Of a stretch of DNA of 64,000 nucleotides, positions 45,755-54,982 are shown piece by piece. A program made the translations under genes and the position numbers. The stretch lies in the NCBI GenBank assembly GCA_029572815.1, contig JAKPUQ010000089.1, positions 173,432 through 237,431 on the forward strand. The letters are read 5' to 3'. The notes below the pieces were generated by a model. That model had not been told where the DNA came from and did no database searches. It was given only the letters and a program-made list of their open reading frames with translations. The first letter of the stretch is position 1, and every line of letters begins with the position of its first letter. Source of the DNA: Bacillota bacterium. Its GTDB lineage: Bacteria; Bacillota; Clostridia; Oscillospirales; Ruminococcaceae.

Positions 45755-46393
45755 ATGAACCTTATCTTTTTAGGCGCCCCCGGCGCAGGCAAGGGTACTC
45801 AGGCAGAGGTTGTTTCCGACGCTCTGAATATTCCTCAGATCTCTACAGGCAATATCCTCCGCGAAGCCGCCAAGAACGGCACAGAGTACGGCCTTAAGGC
45901 TAAGGCTGCTATGGACGCGGGTGCTCTCGTATCAGACGATATCGTTATCGGTATCCTGAAGGAGAGGATCGCTGAGGACGACTGCAAAAACGGTTTCATC
46001 CTCGACGGTTTCCCGAGAACGGTCCCTCAGGCAGAGGCTCTTGACAAAATGAACATCCAGATCGATAAGGTAATCGAGATCAGCGTTCCCGATGAGACTA
46101 TCAAACAGAGAGTCTCAGGCAGAAGAGTCTGCCAGGGCTGCGGAGCTTCTTACCATATCGAATACAAGCCTACAAAGGTCGAGGGTGTTTGCGATAAGTG
46201 CGGCGACAAGACTATCGTTCGTAAGGACGATCAGCCCGAAGTCGTTCTCGACAGACTTGCAACTTATCACGAAAAAACAGCTCCTCTCAAGGACTATTAC
46301 GAGAAGCAGGGCAAGCTTGTCACTGTTATCGGTCAGGAAGAGGTCGCTGATACTTCTAAGCTCACTCTGCAGGCAGTAGGAGTCGAGAAGTAA
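45755..46393 (+). CDS. adk: Adenylate kinase
   Basis: 212 aa. Interconverts ATP + AMP and 2 ADP. The P-loop GAPGAGKGTQ lies at residues 7-16, the AMP site contains ISTGNILREA, and DGFPRTVPQAEAL follows. The lid carries four Cys (CQGCGASYH, GVCDKCGDK), a zinc-binding lid usual in Gram-positives. GGAGG upstream of ATG 45755. Its stop overlaps the map start by one base. Confidence 0.99.
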   Translation: MNLIFLGAPGAGKGTQAEVVSDALNIPQISTGNILREAAKNGTEYGLKAKAAMDAGALVSDDIVIGILKERIAEDDCKNGFILDGFPRTVPQAEALDKMNIQIDKVIEISVPDETIKQRVSGRRVCQGCGASYHIEYKPTKVEGVCDKCGDKTIVRKDDQPEVVLDRLATYHEKTAPLKDYYEKQGKLVTVIGQEEVADTSKLTLQAVGVEK

Positions 46394-47145
46394 TGAGCAT
46401 AACTATCAAATCAAAGTCCGAATTAGCCATAATGCGTGAAGCAGGTAGGATTACCTGCGGCGCAATATGGTATGCGGGCGAAAGATTAAGAGCAGGAATG
46501 TCAACACTTGACGTTGATAAGCTGGTCGGCGAGTATTACGCCCGCCACGGCGTAAAGTCCTGCTTCAAAGGCCTTTACGGATTTCCCGGGAACGCTTGTA
46601 TCTCGGTAAACGAGGAGATAATCCACGGTATCCCCAAGGCAAGCCACAGACTTAAAGAAGGCGATATAGTAAGCATCGACACGGGAGCTGCGTACAAGGG
46701 CTTCAACGGAGACAGCTGCTGGACCTTCCCTGTTGGCAAAATTTCTGATGAAGCTAAAGCATTGCTTGAGGTTACAGAGCAAAGCCTTTACGAGGGCATA
46801 GCTCAGGCTCAGGTTGGCGCAAGAGTCGGAGATATTTCTCATGCTGTTGAAGAGTATTGTGCTTCACGAGGCTACGGAATCGTAAGAAATTACTGCGGCC
46901 ACGGAATCGGCAGAGAAGTTCATGAATCACCCGAAGTACCGAACTGGGGTAAGGCAGGCCACGGACCCAGACTGGTTGCGGGTATGACCATCTGCATCGA
47001 GCCCATGATAAATATCAAGGGAGACGACGTCAAAGTCATGAAGGACAACTGGACAGTCGTTACAAAAAGTGGTTCACTTTCAGCTCACTTTGAGCATATG
47101 ATCGCAATAACTCCTGACGGTCCCGTTATATTGACACAGCCCTGA
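46393..47145 (+). CDS. map: Methionine aminopeptidase, type I
   Basis: 250 aa. Removes the initiator Met from nascent proteins. The dinuclear metal ligands are visible: Asp in VSIDTGAAYKGFNGDSCWTF (two), His in CGHGIGREVHE, Glu in CIEPMI and Glu in AHFEHMIAI. ATG 46393 overlaps the adk stop. Confidence 0.99.
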   Translation: MSITIKSKSELAIMREAGRITCGAIWYAGERLRAGMSTLDVDKLVGEYYARHGVKSCFKGLYGFPGNACISVNEEIIHGIPKASHRLKEGDIVSIDTGAAYKGFNGDSCWTFPVGKISDEAKALLEVTEQSLYEGIAQAQVGARVGDISHAVEEYCASRGYGIVRNYCGHGIGREVHESPEVPNWGKAGHGPRLVAGMTICIEPMINIKGDDVKVMKDNWTVVTKSGSLSAHFEHMIAITPDGPVILTQP

Positions 47146-47159
47146 CGGAGGACAACATT

Positions 47160-47402
47160 GTGAAGCTGATGAAAGGCTCTGTTGTAAGAGCGGAGGCGGG
47201 AAGAGACGGCGGAGGCTTCTTCGCAGTAGTCGGTACCGATGAAAAATATTGCTTTATCGCAGACGGCAGGAGCAGAAAGCTCTCAAGCCCCAAGCGCAAG
47301 AATATAAAGCATATCCGCGTTACAGACAGTATGATCGATCTAAACGATATAACTGATAAAAAACTCAGGAACGCTCTGAAACAGTTCGGAAGCGCTGAGT
47401 AA
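47160..47402 (+). CDS. KOW-domain RNA-binding protein
   Basis: 80 aa from GTG 47160, GGAGGA 8-9 nt upstream. KLMKGSVVRAEAGRDGGGFFAVVG is a KOW-like SH3 barrel; the remainder is basic and helical (NDITDKKLRNALKQFGS). A gene of this kind between map and infA is typical of Clostridia and is usually annotated as an L14e-like/KOW RNA-binding protein. The exact function is unknown; a ribosome or translation role is inferred from position. Confidence 0.9.
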   Translation: MKLMKGSVVRAEAGRDGGGFFAVVGTDEKYCFIADGRSRKLSSPKRKNIKHIRVTDSMIDLNDITDKKLRNALKQFGSAE

Positions 47403-47417
47403 AGGAGGTTATTCAAA

Positions 47418-47636
47418 GTGCCAAAAGAAGATGTAATCGAGGTTGAGGGCGTTGTAACCGACGCTCTGCCAAATGCAATGTTTAAGGTTCAGCTTGAGAA
47501 CGGACACGAGGTATTATCCCACGTTTCGGGCAAGCTCAGAATGAATTATATCAGAATCGTACCCGGTGACAAGGTAAAGCTTGAAATGTCACCATACGAC
47601 CTGTCAAAGGGCCGTATAACATGGCGCGTTAAGTAA
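47418..47636 (+). CDS. infA: Translation initiation factor IF-1
   Basis: 72 aa S1/OB-fold protein that binds the 30S A site during initiation. GTG 47418 is the start behind [28 protein letters not shown] and [20 protein letters not shown] are canonical. Confidence 0.99.
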   Translation: MPKEDVIEVEGVVTDALPNAMFKVQLENGHEVLSHVSGKLRMNYIRIVPGDKVKLEMSPYDLSKGRITWRVK

Positions 47637-47684
47637 CAATACAGGATATTAATTATCCGCTATCCGCTAAAGGAGGTATTTTCA

Positions 47685-47798
47685 ATGAAAGTCAGACCTT
47701 CAGTAAAACCTATTTGCGAAAAGTGCAAGGTTATTAAACGTAAAGGCAGAATCATGGTGATCTGCGAAAACCCAAAGCATAAGCAGCGTCAGGGCTGA
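47685..47798 (+). CDS. rpmJ: 50S ribosomal protein L36
   Basis: 37 aa: [20 protein letters not shown] followed by [17 protein letters not shown]. Three Cys and one His (positions 11, 14, 27, 32) form the usual zinc site. AAAGGAGG precedes ATG 47685. It keeps the infA-rpmJ-rpsM order of Gram-positives. Confidence 0.98.
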   Translation: MKVRPSVKPICEKCKVIKRKGRIMVICENPKHKQRQG

Positions 47799-47832
47799 TC
47801 CCCGAGCGCATTAATGGAGGTGCAATTATAAT

Positions 47833-48201
47833 ATGGCAAGAATAGCCGGTGTTGACCTTCCCAAGAATAAGAGAATCGAAATCGGTCTCACTTATATCTA
47901 CGGAATCGGTCGTCAGACTGCAACAAATATCCTCGCAGCAACAGGCGTTGACCCTGACGTAAGAGTAAAGGATCTCGCTGAAGAGGATGTAGCTAAGCTT
48001 CGTGATTATATCGATGAGCATTACACAGTTGAGGGTGACCTCCGCCGTGAAGTTGCTCTTAACATCAAGAGACTTGTTGAAATAGGCTGCTACAGAGGCG
48101 TTCGTCACCGTAAGGGTCTCCCCGTAAGAGGACAGAGAACAAAGACAAACGCAAGAACCCGCAAGGGCCCTGTAAAGACTATCGCTAACAAGAAGAAGTA
48201 A
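47833..48201 (+). CDS. rpsM: 30S ribosomal protein S13
   Basis: 122 aa. [40 protein letters not shown], and the basic tail [20 protein letters not shown] that reaches P-site tRNA. It contacts L5 across the subunit bridge. GGAGG before ATG 47833. Confidence 0.99.
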   Translation: MARIAGVDLPKNKRIEIGLTYIYGIGRQTATNILAATGVDPDVRVKDLAEEDVAKLRDYIDEHYTVEGDLRREVALNIKRLVEIGCYRGVRHRKGLPVRGQRTKTNARTRKGPVKTIANKKK

Positions 48202-48215
48202 GGAGGTCATGAGCT

Positions 48216-48620
48216 TTGGCACAGCAGAAGGGTAAAAAAGTTGCTACTGTCAGAAGACGTAGAGAACGTAAGAATATCGAAAGCGGCGCTGTTCATATCC
48301 AGTCCACTTTCAATAACACGATCGTTACGATCACAGATACAGCCGGAAACGCTATCTCTTGGGCAAGCGCAGGCGAACTCGGCTTCAGAGGCTCAAAGAA
48401 GTCAACTCCTTTCGCAGCACAGACAGCTGCTGAGACAGCTGCAAAGGCTGCTATGGGGCACGGCCTCAAGAACGTTGAAGTATACGTAAAGGGACCCGGT
48501 GCAGGTCGTGAAGCAGCTATCAGAGCACTTCAGACAGTAGGTCTTGAGGTAAGAATGATCAAGGACGTAACACCTATCCCGCACAATGGCTGCCGTCCGC
48601 CTAAGAGACGTCGTGTCTGA
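48216..48620 (+). CDS. rpsK: 30S ribosomal protein S11
   Basis: 134 aa. The start is TTG 48216, set by AAGGAGG upstream and the canonical N-terminus [40 protein letters not shown] and [19 protein letters not shown] are family blocks. S11 lies on the 30S platform near the E site. A TTG start in such an abundant protein may tune its translation. Confidence 0.98.
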   Translation: MAQQKGKKVATVRRRRERKNIESGAVHIQSTFNNTIVTITDTAGNAISWASAGELGFRGSKKSTPFAAQTAAETAAKAAMGHGLKNVEVYVKGPGAGREAAIRALQTVGLEVRMIKDVTPIPHNGCRPPKRRRV

Positions 48621-48641
48621 TCAAATTGGAGGTGTATTAAA

Positions 48642-49241
48642 ATGGCAGTACAGAAGGAACCAATTCTTAAGAAGTGCAGATATCTGGGCATCAGCCCCGC
48701 TGTTATGGGCGTTTCCAAGAAGGAGTCAATCCGTTTCAAGAACGCAAACAACAGAAAGAAGATCTCTGAATACGGTCTTCAGCTGAAGGAAAAGCAGAAG
48801 CTGAAGTTCATCTACGGCGTACTCGAAAAGCAGTTCAGACACTACTTTGCGATCGCTGAGAAGATGGAGGGTAAGGCCGGTGATAACCTTATCACTTGTC
48901 TCGAATCCAGACTCGACAGTGTTGTATACAGAATGGGCCTGGCTCTCACAAGAAGAGAAGCAAGACAGCTCGTTGTACACAGCCACTACACAGTAAACGG
49001 CAAGAAGGTAAACATTCCTTCCTATAGAGTTAAGGTTGGCGACGTTATCGCCCTCAGAGAAAAGGACAGAACTTCCGAGAAGTTCAAGGCTACAGTAGAA
49101 GAGACTAAGGACAGACTCGTTCCTGTATGGCTCACAGCTAACAAGGATGACTTCTCCGCTACAGTAAATCGTCTTCCCTCAGCTGAGGATATTGACTACG
49201 AGGTAGCTACTCACCTCATCGTCGAGCTGTACTCCAAGTAA
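48642..49241 (+). CDS. rpsD: 30S ribosomal protein S4
   Basis: 199 aa. The S4 RNA-binding domain (about 92-150) holds RLDSVVYRMGLALTRREARQ and HYTVNGKKVNIPSYRVKVGD. The N-terminus starts at residue AVQKEPILKKCRYLGISPAV and lacks the four-Cys zinc site of some homologues. S4 nucleates 30S assembly. GGAGG upstream of ATG 48642. Confidence 0.97.
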   Translation: MAVQKEPILKKCRYLGISPAVMGVSKKESIRFKNANNRKKISEYGLQLKEKQKLKFIYGVLEKQFRHYFAIAEKMEGKAGDNLITCLESRLDSVVYRMGLALTRREARQLVVHSHYTVNGKKVNIPSYRVKVGDVIALREKDRTSEKFKATVEETKDRLVPVWLTANKDDFSATVNRLPSAEDIDYEVATHLIVELYSK

Positions 49242-49307
49242 TCAAAGGGATATACTTGAAGCGTCAGTATTCGAAATCAACATTAATTGCGAAATAGGAG
49301 GGTTTTT

Positions 49308-50273
49308 ATGCTGGAAAAAATTAATAAGCCTGATATTGAGATCGTCGAGCTTAAAAGTGACGGCAAATACGGCAAATTCGTTTTAGCACCGCTGGAGCGT
49401 GGATACGGTATTACACTTGGAAACAGCCTCAGACGTGTGCTGCTCTCCTCACTTCCGGGTGTGGCTGTAACATCTGTAAAGCTTTCGGGCAAGGATGGTA
49501 CAGTACACCATGAGTTGTCAACTATTCCGGGCGTAAAAGAAGACGTTACCGAAATAATCCTCAGTATTAAAGGACTGACGGCTAAGCTTTACGGCGAAGG
49601 CCCTAAGACAGTATATATAGAGGCAGAGGGCGAATGTGAAATTACTGCCGGCGATATAAAAACCGACTCTGAGGTGAATATCCTCGACCCCGGTATGCAC
49701 ATCGCTACACTGGGTAAGGACGCAAAGCTCTATATGGAGATCACCATCGACAGAGGAAGAGGCTATGTTTCCGCAGAAAGAAACAAGAAGCAGATCAACC
49801 TCCCCGTTGACGTTATCGCCGTAGACAGCATCTATACTCCTGTTCTTAAGGTGAATTACACCGTAGAGGATACACGACTCGGTCAGGTCACCGACTATGA
49901 TAAGCTTACCATGGAGGTATGGACAGACGGTACGATCTCCGCTAAGGAAGCATTATCACAGGCAGCCAATCTCCTCAACGAGCATCTGAAGCTGTTTATC
50001 GACCTCTCAGAAGAGGCCGGACTGGCTGAGGTCCTTGTTGAAAAGGATGAGAAGGGTAAGGAAAAAATCCTTGAGATGACCGTTGAGGATCTTGACTTAT
50101 CTGTACGTTCCTTCAATTGTCTGAAGCGTGCAGGTATCAATACCGTAGATGACTTGATCAATAAGTCTGAGGAAGAAATGATGAAGGTTAGAAACCTTGG
50201 AAAGAAGTCCTTCGATGAGGTCAAGGAGAAGCTCCGGTCACTGGGCTTTGACCTCTCCTCTGAAGAGGAATAA
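49308..50273 (+). CDS. rpoA: DNA-directed RNA polymerase alpha subunit
   Basis: 321 aa from ATG 49308 (AGGAGGG upstream; ATG 49287 in frame is not supported). The N-terminal domain (1-230) dimerises and binds beta and beta': [20 protein letters not shown] is the conserved block. A linker leads to the C-terminal domain (about 250-315) with [20 protein letters not shown] and [15 protein letters not shown], the UP-element and activator contact. A small hairpin GTGCG/CGCAC (50284-50298) lies between this gene and rplQ. Confidence 0.99.
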   Translation: MLEKINKPDIEIVELKSDGKYGKFVLAPLERGYGITLGNSLRRVLLSSLPGVAVTSVKLSGKDGTVHHELSTIPGVKEDVTEIILSIKGLTAKLYGEGPKTVYIEAEGECEITAGDIKTDSEVNILDPGMHIATLGKDAKLYMEITIDRGRGYVSAERNKKQINLPVDVIAVDSIYTPVLKVNYTVEDTRLGQVTDYDKLTMEVWTDGTISAKEALSQAANLLNEHLKLFIDLSEEAGLAEVLVEKDEKGKEKILEMTVEDLDLSVRSFNCLKRAGINTVDDLINKSEEEMMKVRNLGKKSFDEVKEKLRSLGFDLSSEEE

Positions 50274-50321
50274 ACCATAAAACGTGCGTTTAGCGCACCA
50301 CTATAAAAAGGAGTGAATACA

Positions 50322-50663
50322 ATGCCGGGTACAAGAAAACTGGGCAGAACATCTGATCATAGAAAGGCTATGCTCAGAGGCATGGTTACTTTCCTGCTTG
50401 AGAACGGTCAGATCGAAACTACCGTTACAAGAGCTAAGGAAGTTCGTGCAGTTGCAGAAAAAATGATCACTATCGGTAAAAATGATGATCTGCACTCCAA
50501 GCGTCAGGTGTTCTCTTACATTACAAAGGAGTCCGTTGCTAAGAAGCTTATCGACGAGATCGCTCCCAAGTATGCAGAGAGAAACGGTGGTTACACACAG
50601 ATCGTTAAGATCGGTCCCCGCCGCGGTGACGCCGCTGAAATGGCTATCATCAAGCTCGTTTGA
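50322..50663 (+). CDS. rplQ: 50S ribosomal protein L17
   Basis: 113 aa. ATG 50322 is supported by AAAGGAG 8 nt upstream. [20 protein letters not shown] and the C-terminal [20 protein letters not shown] mark the family. Last gene of the superoperon, followed by a strong terminator. Confidence 0.99.
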   Translation: MPGTRKLGRTSDHRKAMLRGMVTFLLENGQIETTVTRAKEVRAVAEKMITIGKNDDLHSKRQVFSYITKESVAKKLIDEIAPKYAERNGGYTQIVKIGPRRGDAAEMAIIKLV

Positions 50664-50681
50664 TCAAAGATATAACGACAG

Positions 50682-50714
50682 GAGCCGTTCCCGTAAAGGG
50701 AGCGGCTCTTTTTT
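50682..50714 (+). terminator. Terminator of the S10-spc-alpha superoperon
   Basis: 11-bp stem with one G-T pair (50682-50692/50698-50708) around GTAAA, followed by six T. Confidence 0.9.
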
Positions 50715-50757
50715 GCGATATGCCTATAAAAAATGCGGAAATTCGGTGAAAAAGTAC

Positions 50758-50786
50758 TTGCAAAACTTACCGAGATGTGATATAAT
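50758..50786 (+). promoter_or_regulatory. Promoter of yajC
   Basis: TTGCAA (50758-50763), 17-nt spacer with TG before the -10, TATAAT (50781-50786). Confidence 0.8.
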
Positions 50787-50829
50787 ATCCATTGTATGAA
50801 ATACAATCCCGAACGATAGGAGAAATAAC

Positions 50830-51360
50830 ATGAATAAGAAGATATTTACCTCTCTTGCCGCAGCTGCTTGTACAATGGCTATGGCAGGTTCAACTGCTCT
50901 CAATGCTTTCGCTGAGGGCGAAGCAGGTTCAGCAAGCGGTCAGCAGTCCGGCGGTATGAGCTTACTTTCAATGCCCCTTATGCTCATCGTTATGTTCGTG
51001 CTGCTCTACTTCATGGCTATCAGACCCCAGAAGAAACGCGACAGAGAGCTCAAGGAGATGCAGGAAAGCCTTCAGGTAGGCGATGAGATCGTTACAGGCG
51101 GCGGTATCGTTGGTATCGTTGTAAGCGTGGGCGAGGATACAGTCGTTATCGAGACTGGCGGCGCTAAGCACAAGCTCAGAATAAAGAACTGGGCTATCAC
51201 TGAGAACGTTTCAGCTGCAGAGCGTATCAAGGAAGCTAAGGCTTCGGGCAAGAAGTCATCAGCTGTTGCTTCTGCTGCGGTAGTTGACGACGACGATGAC
51301 GACGAGGCAGACAAGAAGTCCAAGAAGAAAAACAAGAAGAAGGACGACGAAGAAGAATAA
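50830..51360 (+). CDS. yajC: Preprotein translocase accessory subunit YajC
   Basis: 176 aa, longer than the usual 85-115 aa. A signal-peptide-like N-terminus (residues 1-29, ending AFA/EG) precedes the normal YajC TM helix (about 46-63) and the cytosolic domain with YFMAIRPQKKRDRELKEMQ, VGDEIVTGGGIVGIVVSVG. The C-terminal tail (about 140-176) is Ala/Ser-rich, then acidic (seven Asp in a row region), then Lys-rich. YajC associates with SecDF. If the signal peptide is cleaved, the new N-terminus would be extracellular, fitting the N-out topology of YajC. Confidence 0.93.
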   Translation: MNKKIFTSLAAAACTMAMAGSTALNAFAEGEAGSASGQQSGGMSLLSMPLMLIVMFVLLYFMAIRPQKKRDRELKEMQESLQVGDEIVTGGGIVGIVVSVGEDTVVIETGGAKHKLRIKNWAITENVSAAERIKEAKASGKKSSAVASAAVVDDDDDDEADKKSKKKNKKKDDEEE

Positions 51361-51368
51361 AAACAAAT

Positions 51369-51412
51369 ACCTCCGCATAGAATTACACAGAATTCTATGA
51401 CGGAGGTTTTTT
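51369..51412 (+). terminator. Terminator/Shine-Dalgarno-sequestering hairpin before the TIGR04086 gene
   Basis: A 16-bp stem with one bulge (51369-51384/51391-51407), followed by T-run to 51412. Its 3' arm contains CGGAGG, the ribosome binding site of the gene starting at 51413, and the T-run abuts the ATG. It would both stop transcription after yajC and hide the ribosome binding site. Confidence 0.7.
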
Positions 51413-51814
51413 ATGCGCAGACACAGAAAGAGCCTGTGGGCAAGCGGTGTCCTCAGCATGACCGCGGCAGTGTGCTGCGGACTTACCTTTATAGCAGCGG
51501 CTGCGGTAATGTCTGCGGCGCTCATATATTATGTCATGGGAGATATGGGGCTCACTGCGGCGTTCGCAGCCTTCTCCCCGGGGGCAGGCGCCTGTGCGGG
51601 CGCCTATATCTACGGCAGATACAGGCGCAGGAGAGGGCTCTACGGCGGCTCTCTCTGCGGAGCTCTCATGTATGCGGTCATCGCGGCGGCGGCAGTAGTC
51701 TTTACAGGAGAGCTCCCGGGCATAAAAAAGCTCCTCCTGCTGACCATATGCGGTGCAGCAGGAGGAGTTGCAGGCGTTAACTCAAAACGCCCGAAAGGTC
51801 TTATGGATCAATAG
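51413..51814 (+). CDS. TIGR04086/DUF3792-like integral membrane protein
   Basis: 133 aa. Four TM helices (about residues 12-37, 42-65, 82-100, 105-125) with Ala/Gly-rich sequence and a central basic loop YGRYRRRRGLYGG. Size, four-helix plan and place next to yajC match the TIGR04086/DUF3792 family, whose role is unknown. Its 3' end overlaps the convergent htrA gene by 7 nt. Confidence 0.8.
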   Translation: MRRHRKSLWASGVLSMTAAVCCGLTFIAAAAVMSAALIYYVMGDMGLTAAFAAFSPGAGACAGAYIYGRYRRRRGLYGGSLCGALMYAVIAAAAVVFTGELPGIKKLLLLTICGAAGGVAGVNSKRPKGLMDQ

Positions 51815-53445
51815 TTGCCTGAGGTATCTTCCATGAGCTTGAATTCTATGTTGTAGTAGCTTACCTTGCCGTCCTTTTCAACGTGGGCACAGGTAGCAGG
51901 CACCTTGTCGCCAGCCTCATACTGGCTGCTTATGGTATCGTAGAGCTCATCGTAGGTGGTGATGGTCTTGCCGTTGATCTCGGTGATGAAGTCGCCCTCC
52001 TTGAGATCGGTGTTGGCGATGTCGCACTCCTTGTCGATCTTCTCGATATAAACGCCCTTGAAGTCATCAGGAAGCTCAAAGCCAAGCTCATCCTCGATAG
52101 TTTTAAGCTTTGCCTCCGATGCCATATCAATGAGCTGTATGCCTATCCTGAATCGGCCTGCAACGAAGCCGTTCTTTGCAAGCTCCTCAATAACGGGGTA
52201 AGCCTCGTTGATAGTGATAGCGAAGCCCAGACCCTCAAGGTCGTTGCTGACATATTTCGATGAGGTTATACCGATGACCTGACCATACATATTTACAAGA
52301 GCGCCGCCGGAGTTACCGGGGCTTATCTCGGCATTGGTCTGTATACAGTCCATCTCAAAGCCTGAGGAGTCGCTTCTTATCTTACGGTTCACTGCGGAGA
52401 CGATACCGTCGGTGACGGTGCTGGCAAGGTTTGCAGGGTTACCGATAGCGATAACGGTCTCGCCCACAACAGCCTCGTCGGAGTCGCCCAGGGTAGCGGG
52501 TACCAGACCCTCGGCATTGACCTTGATGACCGCGATATCGGTCTTGGCGTCTCTTCCCACTACTTTTGCGTCGTAGAAGTCGCCGTCCATGGTCTCTATC
52601 CTGTGGTAGCCCTCTGCTTCAAGAACATGGGCGTTTGTGACGATATAGCCGTCCTCGTTGAGGACAATGCCAGAGCCTGTACCCAGGGGACGCTTTGCAG
52701 TGTAGCCTGAGTAGTCGGCGTAGGTGTATATCTTTACGATAGAAGGCCTTACGAGAGCGGCTGCTCCCTCGGGTGTATACTTGCCGTTTGCGTCCTTGTA
52801 TTTCTCCGCATCGTTGGCGCCGTCGGGCTTGTGCTCCTTATAGAGCACCGCTGCCTGAGGTGAGCCTATCTGGTCCACAATTGAGTCGCTTCTGACGATA
52901 TCGTGGACAATTCCGAAAATTCCGAGACCTGCGGAGAGAAGGAGGAGCACAAAGAACATCTTCTTTATAGCGGAATTGTTCTTTTCCCTGAGCTTTTCGT
53001 TATCGGGGAAGGGGATTTCCTGAGCGCCCTTTTCCAGCTCCTCAAAGCCTATCGGCTCATACATGAATTTATCATATACGGGGCGGCGGGGCTGATTATA
53101 GCCGGGCTGACCGTAGCCTGCTGACTGCTGCTCATAGCCTCCGGGCTGCTGCTGTGCGTAGCCGCTGCCCTGACGGGGATAGCTGCTCTGCTGGCTGTAG
53201 CCGCTGTTCTGACCTTGATATCCCGACTGCTGCTGACCATAACCCTGCTGAGGGCTGCCATAGCTGTTTGAGGAAGGCTGACCATAACCATTGCTGCGGG
53301 GCTCATAGCCTGATGACTGCTGCTGACCGTAGCTGTGCTGAGAGCTGCCATAGCTGTTATATGAGCTTTCCGAGGCAGGCTTCTCATGCTTTGGAATATA
53401 TGGCTGCTGAGAGCTGCTGCCGTACAAATTATCTCTTTCGTCCAT
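51808..53445 (-). CDS. htrA: HtrA/DegP-like membrane-anchored serine protease
   Basis: 545 aa. Residues 1-120 are a cytoplasmic low-complexity region rich in Gln, Ser, Gly, Tyr. A TM helix (163-181) anchors an extracellular trypsin-like domain (about 225-420) with His273 (TNAHVL), Asp303 (KTDIAV) and Ser379 (SPGNSGGAL), all intact. A PDZ domain (about 430-540) has GVYIEKIDK and LKEGDFITEINGK. It degrades misfolded exported proteins. The ATG lies 3 nt after the kinase stop, so it belongs to the regulator-kinase operon. Confidence 0.96.
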   Translation of the reverse strand: MDERDNLYGSSSQQPYIPKHEKPASESSYNSYGSSQHSYGQQQSSGYEPRSNGYGQPSSNSYGSPQQGYGQQQSGYQGQNSGYSQQSSYPRQGSGYAQQQPGGYEQQSAGYGQPGYNQPRRPVYDKFMYEPIGFEELEKGAQEIPFPDNEKLREKNNSAIKKMFFVLLLLSAGLGIFGIVHDIVRSDSIVDQIGSPQAAVLYKEHKPDGANDAEKYKDANGKYTPEGAAALVRPSIVKIYTYADYSGYTAKRPLGTGSGIVLNEDGYIVTNAHVLEAEGYHRIETMDGDFYDAKVVGRDAKTDIAVIKVNAEGLVPATLGDSDEAVVGETVIAIGNPANLASTVTDGIVSAVNRKIRSDSSGFEMDCIQTNAEISPGNSGGALVNMYGQVIGITSSKYVSNDLEGLGFAITINEAYPVIEELAKNGFVAGRFRIGIQLIDMASEAKLKTIEDELGFELPDDFKGVYIEKIDKECDIANTDLKEGDFITEINGKTITTYDELYDTISSQYEAGDKVPATCAHVEKDGKVSYYNIEFKLMEDTSGNY

Positions 53446-53448
53446 TGA

Positions 53449-54915
53449 TTATCCTTTCTTTTTAGGCTGTTTCTCGGGGATCTGTATGAGAAACTCCGTA
53501 TATTCTCCGTACACGCTCTTTACAACGATGTGACCGTGGTGGAGATGAACTATCTTTCGTGAGATGGCAAGGCCAAGGCCCAGACCTGTGGCGTCCTTGC
53601 CGCGGGAGGAATCGGTCTTGTAGAAGCGGTCGAATACCTGGGATATCTCGTCATTCTTGAGACCCTCGCCCGTATTCTTTATGCCTATGGTACAGATTCC
53701 GTTTATGGAACGCTCAAATCTGAATGAGAGAGTACCGCCTGTGTTTATAAACTTTACGGCATTCTCGACCAGATTGTAAACTACCTGCTGGATAAGGTCG
53801 GGATCCACCTCTGCGGACATACGATCGCTGCCGAGACCCTCTACCTCCAGGTTCTTGTCCTCTATCTTCTTCTCAAACATGAGGACGGTCTGGATAACTA
53901 TCTCTGTCAGGTTCACGTCGCGGAAATTAGGTCTGAGGGTACCTGTCTCAAAGCGCGACATATTGAGCATTGAGGAAATGAGTATGCGGAGGCGCTTTAT
54001 CTCCTTGGAAACAAGGACGAGATACTCGTTCTGTCTGGTCTTGGGGATAGTACCGTCGAGGATACCGTCCACGAAGCCGCCTATGGTAGTGATAGGAGTC
54101 CTCAGCTCGTGGGAAACATTGGCGATGAAGGTCTTGCTGGTCTCCTCGCTCTTTGCGACGTCCGCAGCCACAGCGTTGACGTAGTCAGCTATCTCCGGAC
54201 TGGTATAGGGAACGTCTGTGGGTATCTTCTCTGAGAAGTCGCGCTTTGCATACATTTCGCTTATGCGTCTGAATTCATTCTCATAGGCGGAGAGCTTGTC
54301 GAACCTGCGCCTGATGAGGAAGAGCTGTATGACAAGGCTCAGCAGGCAGAACAGGGTGTAGAACACGGCTATCTTCACCGAGAATGAATTGATATCATTG
54401 GATTTTGCGTATATCTTTGCGAACATTCTTGAGGGCACCAGGTCATTCTCACCGCTGAGGAAGAAGCAGGTGCCGTAGAGCATATAGGGCTCGTTGGCGG
54501 AGATGCTGCTGCTCTGTATGTCAAGATAGTCCTTTTTGCTGAGGCTTTCCACCTCTGCCACAGTCATTTTTGCGCTGTTCTTTACCACCTTTTTCGGATC
54601 CTCACGGTAGTCCGCATCGGAGAGCACACAGTTGCCGTTCTCGTCATAGATATATATCATCAGATGATATTTCGATGAGAACTTCTTATGTAGGTTCTTG
54701 GTGATCTCGGAACGGGTATCCCTGGTCTCGGTATAATTGTCCTGCATACAGCTGATGAACAGGTCGCCTATGGACTGGAGCTCGTCCAGCTTTGTGGATT
54801 TATACACCGCCGAGCTTATGGTGATAAGGATCACACCGATGACGATATTCAGCGACAGGAGTATAACAGCGATAAATATGAAAAGCTTGTCATATGAGCT
54901 TTTTCTGGATTTCAA
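53449..54915 (-). CDS. Two-component sensor histidine kinase, PhoR/ResE-like
   Basis: 488 aa. TM helices at residues about 11-36 and 180-202 flank an extracellular sensor domain of about 145 residues of no recognised family. A HAMP-like segment (about 203-255) leads to the dimerisation domain with phospho-acceptor His269 (FIANVSHELRTPITT). The ATPase domain has the N box NLVENAVKFI, G1 IKNTGEGL and G2 GLGLGLAISRKI. It phosphorylates the response regulator encoded 67 nt upstream and probably senses envelope stress, as htrA is next to it. Confidence 0.95.
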   Translation of the reverse strand: MKSRKSSYDKLFIFIAVILLSLNIVIGVILITISSAVYKSTKLDELQSIGDLFISCMQDNYTETRDTRSEITKNLHKKFSSKYHLMIYIYDENGNCVLSDADYREDPKKVVKNSAKMTVAEVESLSKKDYLDIQSSSISANEPYMLYGTCFFLSGENDLVPSRMFAKIYAKSNDINSFSVKIAVFYTLFCLLSLVIQLFLIRRRFDKLSAYENEFRRISEMYAKRDFSEKIPTDVPYTSPEIADYVNAVAADVAKSEETSKTFIANVSHELRTPITTIGGFVDGILDGTIPKTRQNEYLVLVSKEIKRLRILISSMLNMSRFETGTLRPNFRDVNLTEIVIQTVLMFEKKIEDKNLEVEGLGSDRMSAEVDPDLIQQVVYNLVENAVKFINTGGTLSFRFERSINGICTIGIKNTGEGLKNDEISQVFDRFYKTDSSRGKDATGLGLGLAISRKIVHLHHGHIVVKSVYGEYTEFLIQIPEKQPKKKG

Positions 54916-54937
54916 AAGTTATCACCTCATACAAAAT

Positions 54938-54959
54938 AAGGGGACTGAGCGTCCCCCTT
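54938..54959 (-). terminator. Hairpin between regulator and kinase genes
   Basis: Minus-strand stem AAGGGGGAC/GTCCCCTT (one bulged base, 5-nt loop) followed by TTATTTTG. It may cause partial termination so that more regulator than kinase is made. Confidence 0.5.
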
Positions 54960-54982
54960 TATGCTTTGAAGTTAATGAGAGC

